From the NCBI RefSeq assembly GCF_040115645.1, contig NC_089544.1:4340001-4404000 (forward strand): DNA of 64,000 nt, read 5' to 3'. Below the pieces are notes generated by a model. It ran no database searches, was not told the DNA's origin, and worked only from the letters and a program-made list of their open reading frames with translations. Made by a program: the position numbers and the translations under genes. Positions 49,801-55,761 of this stretch are shown here, in pieces. Every line of letters starts with the position of its first letter. Position 1 is the stretch's first letter. This DNA is from Euwallacea fornicatus. Taxonomy: Eukaryota; Arthropoda; Insecta; Coleoptera; Curculionidae.

Positions 49801-52800
49801 CATTTTTAATAAGTTGGAACAAAATTGAATTGAATCAAGAAGAATTTTTCCATAATTTCTGCAATCTTATACAAAAGTAAACATGAAATACGTGCGAAAA
49901 TCACTTGCCATATTCGGAAAACGTGAAAAGTGTTAGTTTCATCACCAGTAGCACAATACATCCTTTCACTTTTCATTGCAAAAATGATGAAATTATGATA
50001 TACAGGGTGTTACTGAATACGGGTCCGATATTTCACAGGGGAGTTTTCAAATAGTTTTAAGATGGAAAGTTCTTATAAACACGTATCCTAGCTCGTCTAC
50101 TTTTCAAGATATGGGGTGTCAAAGTTGAAAAAATAAATCACATGTTGTTTGACATCAATCGATCTCTTCCAGCTTAATTTCGTATTCAGGTTTTTTTTGG
50201 AATGAGAATTTCTAGTCCAAAAAATCACCCTGTGAAATATCCGACACTTATTCAATAACTGTCTTTTTATGTTTTACGAGAATAACTGTGAGCGTAGGTA
50301 ATCTGTTTGACATCTTCCTATATTCAAATACTTCTGGATAAATAAGTGCCAGAAACGGGTGTCGTACTACAAGAATAATTAAATGTACTTAACATGCTGT
50401 GTCCACATAGATCGCATATGTTGTATCGAAAACGTGCCTTTTCGCTGTTCTATCTCAGGTAACTCAAACTAACAATCATTGCGAACTTGGGCCAATAAAC
50501 GCAATTACATTAGAAATTGATAGTTAATCTAGTCGGATTGGGTCGGAATTATCGGGCGCAAGCCCAGCAACACCTGACATGATTACATTAATATTGCTGC
50601 TCATAAATAAACGCGCACAAATTAGAGCGACTGTGCAATTAATTAATCAACTAATTAACAGACAGGTGAGATCAAAGAAAACCCGGCGTAACCCCGACAA
50701 CGGCCTAAATCGGGTTTGCGGATATGCCAGGCACGAGCTTCACTTGTAAAAGCGAAAATTAACTGTGTAGTCAGAGATAATTTGTTTACACAGTTAAAAA
50801 GAATTTTCGGGATTATGGGGTTAACTCGAATTTTAGCCCTTTGCTAGTTGACTTGATTTTTTCTTCTTTAAAGTTTACGTAAATAGCCCCAAGATACAAG
50901 TCTTGAAAAAGTTAATCAAATTTAACCTTTTTTAAAAAATTTGACATATGACCCCACCTCTATTTGACAGGTTATGTGGGTGTACCTGCATCATATCATC
51001 ATGGAAATATTTAGGGGGCGGCCACTACTCGGCAAAATAGTCAAAAAATGCTGATGGCCCTATGGTCAAAAATGCACCATTTTCGATATAGAGGGTGACA
51101 AAATTGATTTTTTTTTCAAATTTTGTGTTTTTCTCGCATATCCCATTAGTCCAGTTTTTAAAATTTCGTGCACTTATTTTCTCTAAGACTTTCTACAACA
51201 AAATGTCAAAATCGTAACATGTCCAGGCGGTTATGGTTTTTTGAAATCTTATACAATTTTATGCTTTATATTTTATTTTGGAATGAATTCTGATATTAAA
51301 TTTAAATTTGTCCTTCAGTTCTTTAGTTTTTTAGTCTCTTGTAATATTTTCATATCCGTCACCGTTTGCATGGAATTCGTAAAAATATCCATCGATGTAA
51401 AGAAAGTATGGAAAAAAATGATCATCCGGCTCAGTTACCAACTATCTGAAGCAACTCGTAACATTTAATGAAATTTCGTAAAATAGAAATAAAATTATAA
51501 AAGCTGTTGAAAATGTTCTTTAAAAAATATGAGAACGTTGTCACCCTGTACAACGAGAATGGTGCGTTTTTGAACAGAGATCTATTAACATTTTTTTATT
51601 CTTTTACTGTGCCCTTCCGTCCCCTGAAAATCTTCATGATGATATGTTACACCCTGTATTAGGGCTGTAACACAGTTGTGAAACTAGCTGAAAGATATGT
51701 ATAATAATCGAGGTAACATAGCGGTACTCACAAGGAATCGACTAGATAGTTGCATCTTCAGAACCTTTCAGGAGGTACTGGATGTAGTTTCCAGCTGGTG
51801 TAAAAATGGTTGACATTTTTGAAGACAATTTTCTCAAATTAAAGATTCAAATTTTATACTCATAGACTAACTGTAGCCAACAGAATAGAGAAAAATAACC
51901 ACAGCAGCGCAATAATATAGTTCATAGTCAAACTGCTAGAGGTACAGCAAAGTAGCCACGTCCGTTCTCTACCTCGAAAAAACTATTTAGCACGCGCTAA
52001 TATTTAACTGGACAGATAGTAACTCTTTTTTCCTCGCGTATTAATTGGTATACATGAATCTCAGACAAATCATTGAATTCTCATGGTTTCTAGTTCATCA
52101 GAAGAAAGTCAAATTTAATGCTAAACATTGTTGACAACCAGAAAACGGATTACTAGAGTTCAGGAAGAGTTCTTAACGTAAAACAAAAACTCCATTTAGG
52201 CGCAGTTACTGGAATTACGCCCTTAATCTCAGGAGCAGCATTACTACACTTTTTTAATTTACTGGCCGAAAAGAGTTTAGGCACTAAACACTTTTTCTAG
52301 AAACTTATTAGTATAAGTAAAGCATAACCCAATGGAGGGCAATACTTTTTGAAATTAAATTATAAATTCAACCTGTATTGCTACCGCTCTAACATTTTCA
52401 ACTTCCAGCGGGAGTCTTCGTCCAGTATATAATAAATATAAATGAAATGTATACATAGTGCCTCTCGCCCGAAAAGGGGATAAAAGAAAGCTGATTTTTA
52501 GCGTTTTAAATTCCCTCCCTTTAATTCACCATTACGCTTTAGTACACCCTCCGATTTAAATAAATAATAGGCCATTTTTATGATGCGGCGGGCCCACAGC
52601 TAATTTGATCACATACATTATTTAAACGGAGAAGAAAATTCCGCAATTACTTTGTGTATTGCTGCATGAAAGTTTTAAGCAAGATTATCGCTAGTCTAAA
52701 TTGAAATTTATGTTTGCTTTATTTAAGTTCCTGTTAACATAATTTTTAGGTAGAAATATAATATTACGGCGTTACTGCTACGCTCTCAACATTGAGAGAG

Positions 52801-55177
52801 TGTTACGGGGCTGAATTTTTCATTAAAACACATTGAGCGCAATGTAATATTTTTTCTTTGTTTCAGTCCGGGATCCGGATTCAGACCGATCATGGACAGT
52901 GCAAATGGACCTAGAAACACGCCGCCATCCTTGTTCTTTCCATCGCATTTGGCCTCCCATATTGGTACTCAGTTCTCACCACCACTGTTTCCTTCTTTGA
53001 AAGGTAATGATTATAGAATAACAATAACACATTGTCTAACTAGTACCGAAAACACTGCTTTTGCGCACGAGTGAAAGAATTTCTCTGCACGGGCTAAAAT
53101 CAAGGGACGTAATGGCCTAATTGACGGTGATGATTGATTTTCTCACATATTTCATACAATATTTGCTCTGCGACTGTGAAAACTACATACGCAAAGACTG
53201 CAAGAACTTGCAATCTATTTCGTTGGGAATTTTAACCTCAGAAAGTGCAATATTATCATTCCTTAATCAATGTGGGCAAAGTACACTTATCCCACCGATA
53301 TAGGGATGCATAAATGATCCGTTATTGCTAATAATTTGAGATCTGCGGTTTTGGGTCAAGGTGATTAGTATGTTTCCGTTTATTTTACAACTAGGCAATA
53401 GTAGTATAAAATTTTTGTCTGTACTATACACTGCCAGAGTTGTATCGAAAGGACAGTCGATAACCTAAACGACCCTGAATTGAAAAATTTATATCAATAT
53501 AGTTTTTAGGAGCAATTTTTTTTGTTCAGTGGAATGTTGCTCATGTGATATTTTCTTTGGTTAAATTATGAAATTTATCTAACTGGGCATTGAATGAAAC
53601 TTAGAATTTTAGTTCGTTGGAATTCTATAAAATTGGAACTTTAGAGATCTATGTTAATGAGAAAACTAAATCTCTTCTTATGCACTTCTCGCATTCACCA
53701 TGTTCAAAATGTTCGGTGAAAATATAGATCCCACATATGGTGACACAGGGACAAGGATTGTTTCTATCATATCGGACACCCTAATAACTCCACTATACAT
53801 GTCTATAAATCAAATGCTGTGTCAGCTCATATTCCCAATATTGCTAACCTACTTAGTTGCAGACAATGTCAATACTCAGTTCTTTAATCCTCTTATCGAG
53901 TTAAAAGTTTGAAGTTTCGAAAGATAATTTTAAAAGTAGCAGGTGCAAATTGCCGACAAATTGGCAAATGTATTGTCTTTATCCATGCGAGGCATTAGAC
54001 TAACAAAATTAAGAGTGTTATACGGTTATTTATGGAATCATTTGAAAATAAATCCTGATAAAAAAAATATATCACGAGAAAATCCAAAACCAATGGCTAA
54101 TTCTTAAATTATTTTTGTGTTGACATCTATCTCTTGCTCTTGATTGAAGATATGAGTGAATAAAGGTGGGCCTATTACTAAACTCAGACTTCAACTAAAT
54201 TAAGCTTAGTTTTTTCAGATCAGAAAGAAATTAGATACCATCGGAATAGAAATTACTTCTATTTTATTGAAAGTTGCACCTTTTTTCCGTTGGCGCATCC
54301 ATATTTTCACTTATTTTGAGTGTAATTTCATGTAGAATTTAGGGCTAATAACAGTGTACAGAAACTTCAAAGAACTAAAAAAAAGTCAGAAGATGAAAAT
54401 TATTATTGAGACTTCATTTTGATATTTTGATGTAAAATGTGAGTTGACTGGTCCAATTTATATAATTTGAAAACAAGCTCCGTATCATTTAAAATTCACC
54501 GTAGAACGGGAAACTAGTACATGCTACCCTTTCTGGACTTAATACTAATTAGAACAGAAAGTTAAATTCCGATTTAAGTGCTGAAAACTCTGGTGAACTG
54601 AGCGACATCCCTTATAACTCACTCTATTATCTCACCTTCCATCTCATTTACTCATTCGTCATTTTCAACTCGTTCTTTTACATATCGTTCAACCTCTCTC
54701 TTTCTCGACTATTTTATAATAAATATCATGTCCACTTGAATTCATTCATACATTCATATTTAATTGCTTGGACTACATTTAAAATTCTGACAAATAGATC
54801 GACTTTTAGTAAACAACATGTTATGTTTTGTTGCAGGTTTCCCAGGATTTTGCTCCTGCTGCCCAATCAAACCCTTAGGCAGCACAATCTCTCCTCACCA
54901 TTTACTTCCCACAAGCGACTCCAGCTCTGCTCTTTCGCAGAATTCTCCCGTGGGAAGTGACCAAAGGCAATCGAGTGTTGCAGAATTGCGAAGAAAAGCC
55001 CAGGAGCACTCTGCAGCTCTGTTGCAGAGCCTGCAACATGTGGCCAGTTTCCAGCAGGCAGCGGGGTTGAATTTTCCCCTACTACCACCTCTGACTTTGC
55101 AGGCTCTGCAGAGAAAGCATGATATTGGAGGGAGAGCGAGTCCTGACAACCCTGTGAAGGACCATTCGCCTACATAG
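13724..55177 (+). CDS. Drgx: Paired-like homeobox protein, DRGX/Prrxl1 orthologue (seven coding exons)
   Basis: A nuclear transcription factor of the PRD-like class; in vertebrates DRGX acts in sensory (dorsal root ganglion) neurons. Joined exons 13724-13817, 24970-25061, 25115-25216, 36874-36987, 37043-37287, 52867-53003 and 54837-55177 give 1125 bases, 374 residues plus TAG, with all phases consistent. Residues 1-8 are MFCYHCPP, like vertebrate MFYFHCPP. The homeodomain is residues 51-110 (TFTLQQLEELE, THYPDVFTRE, WFQNRRAKWRK), with Gln at homeodomain position 50 (residue 100). Residues 111-261 are a charged then Ser/Pro-rich linker. SLKGFPGFCSCC spans the last junction and matches the vertebrate SLKG..LCSCC motif. 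The OAR motif, SSVAELRRKAQEHSAALL, is at about 307-324. The intron at homeodomain position 46/47 is typical of the class. The three long introns hold most of the mobile elements here. The gene looks intact. Confidence 0.93.
14334..15097. mobile_element. Long-inverted-repeat element B-inner (nested insertion)
   Basis: Arms of about 115 bases at 14334-14447 and about 14985-15097 are inverted copies with few differences (GGGTGTTTCCTAAG, ACATGTACTTATTCT, GATTTTAAGG and TCTAAATCCAC are shared). Ends are TA-GACGGGGTG and TA-CAGGGTG, as for an insertion at TA. The interior holds an 81-codon open frame (14532-14777) with no recognisable domain. The arms are more alike than those of the surrounding element, in line with a younger age. 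Confidence 0.8.
15608..16240 (+). other. Open frame with one stop inside element B-outer, unknown
   Basis: One plus-strand frame is free of stops from 15608 to 15925, has a single TAA at 15926-15928, and is open again to about 16240. The first part contains a Cys-rich stretch (KCWYRKCFF, LCKHF, GICFC); the second begins with a hydrophobic run (SFISFSIIFYATLSLYFL). It has no good start codon near its beginning and ends inside the right inverted-repeat arm. It could be a decayed element gene or chance; I do not recognise it. Confidence 0.25.
16393..18268. other. Intron 1 DNA, no gene seen
   Basis: Part of Drgx intron 1. AT-rich. A patch at about 16550-16850 is somewhat richer in G and C and has TGATTAATC and TTAATGCGCG motifs; it could be regulatory. 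No protein-like frames and no paired repeats were noticed. Confidence 0.4.
18269..19250. mobile_element. Long-inverted-repeat element C (mariner-superfamily derivative)
   Basis: Arms of roughly 180-200 bases at about 18280-18480 and 19040-19250 are inverted copies: GCAATAACTTTTTAAAT, TATCAAAAAATGTTTCAA, AGTCCAGCGAA/AATCCAGCGAA and ATTTCTGACTT occur in both in inverse order. The left end carries ATACAGGGT. The interior keeps the transposase C-terminus on the minus strand. A GGGGTGTTTTTTT string at 18922 suggests a further small insertion inside. It lies in Drgx intron 1, just upstream of the LINE. Confidence 0.8.
18580..18840 (-). pseudogene. IS630/Tc1/mariner transposase C-terminus
   Basis: On the minus strand, TPDLNPCYF at 18799-18815 and just below is followed, after a one-frame shift, by an open stretch of about 65 codons down to TAA at 18580-18582. 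It reads LEYQVYKNWRNNVNELRTCI, then a tail with VRSSFTQRITLCL and FKRLL. This order (SPDLNPCDFFLWG...VY...P....EL...I, then V..SF..RL..C.....G..F..LL) is the known end of a large insect family of IS630/Tc1/mariner transposases. N-terminal and first catalytic parts are absent, so it cannot be active. Confidence 0.8.
19355..19366. repeat. Candidate LINE target-site duplication, left copy
   Basis: AGATCTAAGATG here and AGATTTAAGATG at 23933-23944, directly after the A-rich tail, differ by one base in twelve. This is the expected size for I-clade target duplications and sets the 5' end of the LINE at 19367. Confidence 0.55.
19546..20832 (+). pseudogene. LINE ORF1 (gag-like, RNA-binding), broken
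   Basis: ORF1 of I-type elements encodes an RNA-binding protein that coats the element's RNA. Fragments run at 19546-19755, then in a second frame at 19722-20204, which has RIIVSNVSPFIPYDAIE and SPISFLKAGIPGDE followed by HILSFRRQVYIQP, a block typical of I-clade ORF1. Right after it is a CCHC-type zinc knuckle remnant, CF-stop-CKKAGYIASKCPNPP, where the stop (TGA) replaces one residue and Tyr stands where His is expected. A C-terminal part follows at about 20569-20832. At least one frameshift and one internal stop. Confidence 0.8.
20858..23843 (+). pseudogene. LINE ORF2 (endonuclease and reverse transcriptase), broken
   Basis: ORF2 should nick target DNA and copy the RNA. In order: an APE-type endonuclease start (IQWNCDGFYPCLANLQQLI; LQGTNF, where LQETNF is expected, so the catalytic Glu is Gly), after an in-frame stop an ALL-block with VLLGDFNAHSPLWGS, and then an abrupt jump to WNLSKAKWDKY, leaving out the rest of the endonuclease including SDH. 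The reverse transcriptase (21380-22813) has FRPISLTCKMYKLMEK, AGFRPHRSTVDNL, AAFLDIEAAFDTV, DGVPQGAVLSPILF and FADELV (FADDL expected). A frameshift near 22790 leads to 22810-23529, then another to 23478-23843 with RLRIGHTRITHDY and a C-terminal Cys/His segment. I find no RNase H motif such as TDGS. Confidence 0.85.
23933..23944. repeat. Candidate LINE target-site duplication, right copy
   Basis: The second copy of the 12-base string, immediately after the 3' tail of the LINE. The first A may belong to the tail. Confidence 0.55.
23945..24969. other. Intron 1 DNA before the homeodomain exon, no gene seen
   Basis: The first 200 bases (to about 24200) are a little GC-richer, with CACGAAAAGACAAATTG and TGGTTTCCATAGAAACC (an X-box-like RFX motif, inverted GTTTCC.TA.GAAAC, at 24070-24086). 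The rest is AT-rich. A minus-strand open frame at 24576-24779 (67 residues) shows nothing recognisable. Confidence 0.4.
24070..24086. promoter_or_regulatory. X-box-like RFX site
   Basis: TGGTTTCCATAGAAACC is an imperfect palindrome close to the RFX consensus (GTNRCC..RGYAAC-like halves: GGTTTCCATAGAAACC). RFX factors act in ciliated sensory neurons, which would suit a sensory-neuron gene, but the site is a single match found by eye. Confidence 0.3.
24970..25061 (+). CDS. Drgx: Drgx coding exon 2 (start of homeodomain)
   Basis: Bounded by acceptor TTTGCAG and donor GTAGGT. Starts by completing a Tyr codon (phase 1) and encodes YTSYSYHPAIHDDTF and then RRKQRRNRTTFTLQQ, the N-terminal arm and helix 1 of the homeodomain. 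RRKQRRNRTTFTLQQ is identical in sequence style to DRGX proteins. Ends in phase 0 at homeodomain position 12. Confidence 0.93.
25115..25216 (+). CDS. Drgx: Drgx coding exon 3 (middle of homeodomain)
   Basis: After a 53-base intron. Thirty-four codons from LEELESAFAQTHYPDVF to NLTEARVQ, helices 1-2 and the start of helix 3. Ends at GTAAGT between homeodomain positions 46 and 47, the intron position shared by most PRD-class genes. Confidence 0.95.
25390..26280. mobile_element. Long-inverted-repeat element D
   Basis: Arms of roughly 280 bases (about 25390-25675 and 26000-26280) are inverted copies with good identity: TCTGGAAATTAGTG, CATATG.CCCAAAATA, CCAGAGGAGC, GAAGCTGATATAT and GTGCATTTTG occur in both in inverse order. 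Ends are TA-GAGG(G/A)T(G/A)TCTGG, fitting insertion at TA. The interior of about 320 bases shows no transposase. It lies in the 11.7-kb intron inside the homeodomain coding region. A run of 13 C's at 26021-26033 is in the right arm. Confidence 0.85.
26281..27094. other. Intron 3 DNA, no gene seen
   Basis: AT-rich with A and T homopolymer runs. The minus-strand open frame at 26795-27178 (127 residues) overlaps the MITE at 27095 and has no recognisable domain. Confidence 0.4.
27095..27313. mobile_element. Short MITE
   Basis: Ends 27095-27115 (ATAGGGTGTCCTAAGAAAACC) and 27291-27313 (inverse of AATGAGGGTGTCTAAGCAC) form imperfect inverted repeats of about 20 bases around 180 bases of AT-rich DNA with no coding capacity. 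Confidence 0.5.
27400..27780. promoter_or_regulatory. GC-richer island in homeodomain intron
   Basis: About 380 bases of mixed composition between AT-rich stretches, with few homopolymers, ATCGATATTAACTGG, GGTAATTAGGCGC and TTGATTATTG motifs. Such islands in introns of developmental genes are often conserved enhancers. There is no open frame of note. Candidate only. Confidence 0.3.
27966..29341 (+). mobile_element. Tc1-type transposon with 50-base inverted repeats, decayed
   Basis: The left end from about 27966 (CTGCGTGACATAG..AAGAGAAC, then AATGGTTTTATTTA) is matched in inverse order by the right end up to 29339 (TAAATAAAACCATT, then GTTCTCTTTACTATGTCACGCAG). A TA flanks each side (TATA on both). 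Length 1.37 kb is normal for a Tc1 element, and a transposase remnant lies in the plus direction between the ends. Confidence 0.88.
28218..29200 (+). pseudogene. Tc1-type transposase, decayed
   Basis: Starts at ATG 28218 with MPKRRMQRNFQLTE, then a frameshift; next FERDRIVRLREAAWSFREIV (helix-turn-helix) and VNTIMRWCQGW. A stop follows near 28458. The catalytic part at 28596-28931 has WNLEWDNIAFSNESRLCF, where Asn replaces the first catalytic Asp (SDES expected), and IMVWGTIAYG. After a stop come ARPHVARVTMDFFQQ, then LP-stop-PPRSPDFSPIED, where the stop takes the place of Trp. The frame ends with TAA near 29200. Several stops and frameshifts: inactive. Confidence 0.85.
29343..32040. other. 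Intron 3 DNA, no gene seen
   Basis: The part at about 29340-29800 has slightly higher GC and reads on the minus strand like scraps of a transposase or host-like frame, but nothing firm. A GC-richer patch is at about 30030-30190. The rest is AT-rich, with short frames lacking any feature. Confidence 0.4.
32041..33041. mobile_element. Long-inverted-repeat element E, near-complete foldback
   Basis: Arms of nearly 400 bases (about 32041-32430 and 32600-33041) are inverted copies that almost meet in the middle. Shared blocks in inverse order are GGTGTCTCTAA/GCGTCTCTAAG at the ends, ATTTACCTTA, GATTTTCAAAA/GGTTTTCAAAA, and CATAACTTTTTTTATCACC, which is exact in both. There is no transposase. The phrase GGGTGCCAAAGTGAAAGTC resembles one in the MITE at 50001-50268, so the two families are probably related. 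Confidence 0.85.
33480..34120. promoter_or_regulatory. GC-rich island in homeodomain intron
   Basis: The most GC-rich part of the intron, with CACGTG at 33511, GCGGCCGCCGCGGC at 33531-33544, CGGCCG at 33551 and CATGGCGGACATTTTT at 33570 (a GCCAT-type Pho/YY1 core on the other strand). A second block at 33850-34110 has ATCAATCGTTAATAGG. This may be an alternative promoter or a Polycomb-type response element. The 88-codon frame at 33851-34117 is not protein-like. Confidence 0.35.
34180..35630 (-). mobile_element. Tc1-type transposon, decayed
   Basis: Inverted repeats of about 50 bases at 34180-34235 and 35580-35630: AAGTTCACAAATTTTGAGATT on the left matches the inverse AAGTTTACAAATTTTGAGATT on the right (the copy on the plus strand is at 35594-35614). 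The exact ends are not clear. Between them a transposase remnant is read on the minus strand. Length about 1.45 kb, usual for Tc1. Confidence 0.75.
34450..35380 (-). pseudogene. Tc1-type transposase, decayed
   Basis: Read right to left: MPRPKLTVDEGNRAPGMSE at about 35373-35317 starts the frame, with broken N-terminal parts after it. A block with ECRIWNNQWRFVLFTDESN at about 34965-34910 is the first part of the catalytic domain, the Asp in TDES being intact. The end at 34450-34650 has DFSPIEHTWAQLDIGLDRH, with the third catalytic acid (SPDFSPIEH type), then the usual C-terminal helices. Several stops lie between, so no activity is expected. Confidence 0.8.
35631..36873. other. Intron 3 DNA, no gene seen
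   Basis: AT-rich, ending in the acceptor TTTATTTCAG at 36873. A CCGGGGGAC string at 35697 resembles a repeat end. No protein-like frame. Confidence 0.4.
36874..36987 (+). CDS. Drgx: Drgx coding exon 4 (end of homeodomain)
   Basis: Thirty-eight codons: VWFQNRRAKWRKAERLKEEQ, the recognition helix with Gln-50, followed by a Lys/Arg/Asp/Glu-rich tail (RKRDGHDVKRDGDSKDEK). AERLKEEQRKR after the homeodomain is like insect Drgx. Donor is GTGTGT, weaker than the others. Confidence 0.95.
37043..37287 (+). CDS. Drgx: Drgx coding exon 5
   Basis: After a 55-base intron with acceptor TTTTAG. Encodes IEDGQTTSSPEITADED and then a Ser/Pro/Ala-rich linker (PPSPRSNPASPVAAEPPKP) ending in HIFPFGDG. Donor GTAAGT, phase 2. 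The higher GC content and lack of stops fit an exon; the linker itself is of low complexity and poorly conserved in the family. Confidence 0.88.
37288..45059. other. Intron 5 DNA, no gene seen
   Basis: First part of a 15.6-kb intron. It holds possible decayed repeat ends (TACAGGGCTCC at 37347 facing CACCCTGTATTA at 37456; ACGGGGTGTTAAAAACC at 38483). A short hairpin CAATTGACCG..CGGTCAATTG is at 41308-41330. Nothing protein-like. The 116-residue frame at 39442-39792 has no domain and an AT-driven composition. Confidence 0.4.
45060..45350. promoter_or_regulatory. GC-rich island with inverted ETS-type sites
   Basis: AACCGGAAGT at 45094-45103 and ACTTCCGGTT at 45122-45131 form an exact inverted pair of strong ETS-type sites 18 bases apart, in a GC-rich stretch with GCGTGCACGCG and CCTACACGTGTTCGC. 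This could be an intronic promoter or enhancer. The 85-codon frame at 45102-45359 shows no domain. Confidence 0.35.
46271..46490. mobile_element. Short MITE
   Basis: ATGCAGGGTG at 46270 and CACCCTGTACAA at 46479-46490 are short inverted ends around 200 bases. Only the terminal 8-9 bases are clearly inverted, so this is less sure than the other elements. Confidence 0.4.
46491..50000. other. Intron 5 DNA, no gene seen
   Basis: AT-rich, with a dispersed repeat copy at 46581-46636 (see 7350-7398) and a GC-richer patch near 47120-47380 and 47440-47580. No reading frame with features. Confidence 0.4.
46581..46636. repeat. Dispersed repeat, copy 2
   Basis: Second copy of the 7350-7398 sequence, with an insertion of about 6 bases in the middle. 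Confidence 0.4.
50001..50268. mobile_element. MITE with about 38-base inverted repeats
   Basis: Left end 50001-50040 (TACAGGGTGTTACTGAATAC then CCGATATTTCACAGGG) is matched in inverse order at 50226-50268 (CCCTGTGAAATATCCGACAC then TTCAATAACTGTC). The interior has ATGGGGTGTCAAAGTTGAAAA at 50111-50131, similar to a block in element E, suggesting a common origin. Confidence 0.7.
50500..50760. promoter_or_regulatory. Homeodomain-site-rich island in intron 5
   Basis: Mixed-composition stretch with TGATTACATTAATATTG at 50579, CATAAATAAACG, a run AATTAATTAATCAACTAATT at 50638-50657 and an E-box CAGGTG at 50664, followed by GC-rich sequence (CCCGGCGTAACCCCGAC). It looks like a developmental enhancer by composition; unproven. 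Confidence 0.3.
51046..51596. mobile_element. MITE, second member of the GCACCATTTT family
   Basis: Left arm 51046-51100 and right arm 51539-51593 are inverted copies with AAAA.GCACCATT and GAGGGTGACAA/ACAGGGTGACAA. The same arms, including the outer AATGTTAAT and ATGCTGAT strings, occur in the small element at 2178-2349. The interior of about 440 bases is AT-rich without a recognisable transposase. Confidence 0.75.
51597..52866. other. Intron 5 DNA, no gene seen
   Basis: AT-rich, with a CACCCTGTATTAGGG string at 51650 of repeat-end type. Ends in TTTGTTTCAG at 52866. Confidence 0.4.
52867..53003 (+). CDS. Drgx: Drgx coding exon 6
   Basis: Completes a Gly codon (GG|T), then PGSGFRPIMDSANGPRNTPP, SLFFPSHLASHIGTQFSPP and LFPSLK, ending one base into a Gly codon at GTAATG. 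The frame joins exon 5 and exon 7 in phase. The final SLK|G is part of the conserved SLKG...CSCC motif, which supports both junctions. Confidence 0.88.
53004..54836. other. Intron 6 DNA, no gene seen
   Basis: AT-rich, 1.83 kb. Small frames at 53121-53303 and 53700-53912 have no features. Ends in TTTTGTTGCAG. Confidence 0.5.
54837..55177 (+). CDS. Drgx: Drgx coding exon 7 (OAR motif, stop)
   Basis: Encodes GFPGFCSCCPIKPLGS, a Ser-rich stretch, then SSVAELRRKAQEHSAALLQ, the OAR (otp/aristaless/rax) motif, and a Gln/Leu-rich tail to TAG 55175-55177. The OAR motif usually tempers activation by PRD-like factors. The antisense open frames over this exon are shadows caused by its higher GC content. 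Confidence 0.92.
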
Positions 55178-55186
55178 GATTAGCGC

Positions 55187-55761
55187 AATAAAATACAAAT
55201 ATAACCGAAGATCTAAGCAGTTAATTAGATCTAAGGGATCTAATTGCCAGGAATGCAACTAAATTATTATTGACATAATTTCACCTCAAAAATTATCAGC
55301 TATGAAGTAATTTAGTAAAATAATATGTCGTACAACGCAAATATGCAAATTCACAAGAATGAAATGAATTTTAAGTATTGTAAAATATGTAATTTTAAGA
55401 TAATTATACAATTCAACACTTCTAGACTTACATAAGATGTTATGCAAATAAATTATATAGCTGTAGGCGATTATTACCTCTTTTCGAACTGAGACATTGT
55501 TTCAATGGGATAATATGTACAGGTAGTAAGCTGGTTTTGTAAAATCGATGAATTTTTCAAATGTAACTCCAATTGGCATGAAGTCTAATGTATATACCAC
55601 TTAGAAATGTACCTACTGGTCATGAAACTTAGTTATAAACGCAGATTTATCTTTACCAAAATTATTGTGATGTGATCGAGGTTTTAGTGATTTTTTATTA
55701 ATTTGTGCAAATGTACATTATCTTATGCAATATTTTACATTTAGTAGGAATATTGAATAAA
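55187..55761 (+). terminator. Drgx: Candidate Drgx polyadenylation signals
   Basis: AATAAA occurs at 55187-55192 (10 bases after the stop, probably too early), at 55447-55452 and at 55756-55761. The last two would give 3' untranslated regions of about 0.3 and 0.6 kb. Which is used cannot be told from sequence. Confidence 0.4.

Noticed and set aside
54867..55149. Two minus-strand open frames over Drgx exon 7
   Set aside because: Shadows of the GC-richer coding exon on the other strand.
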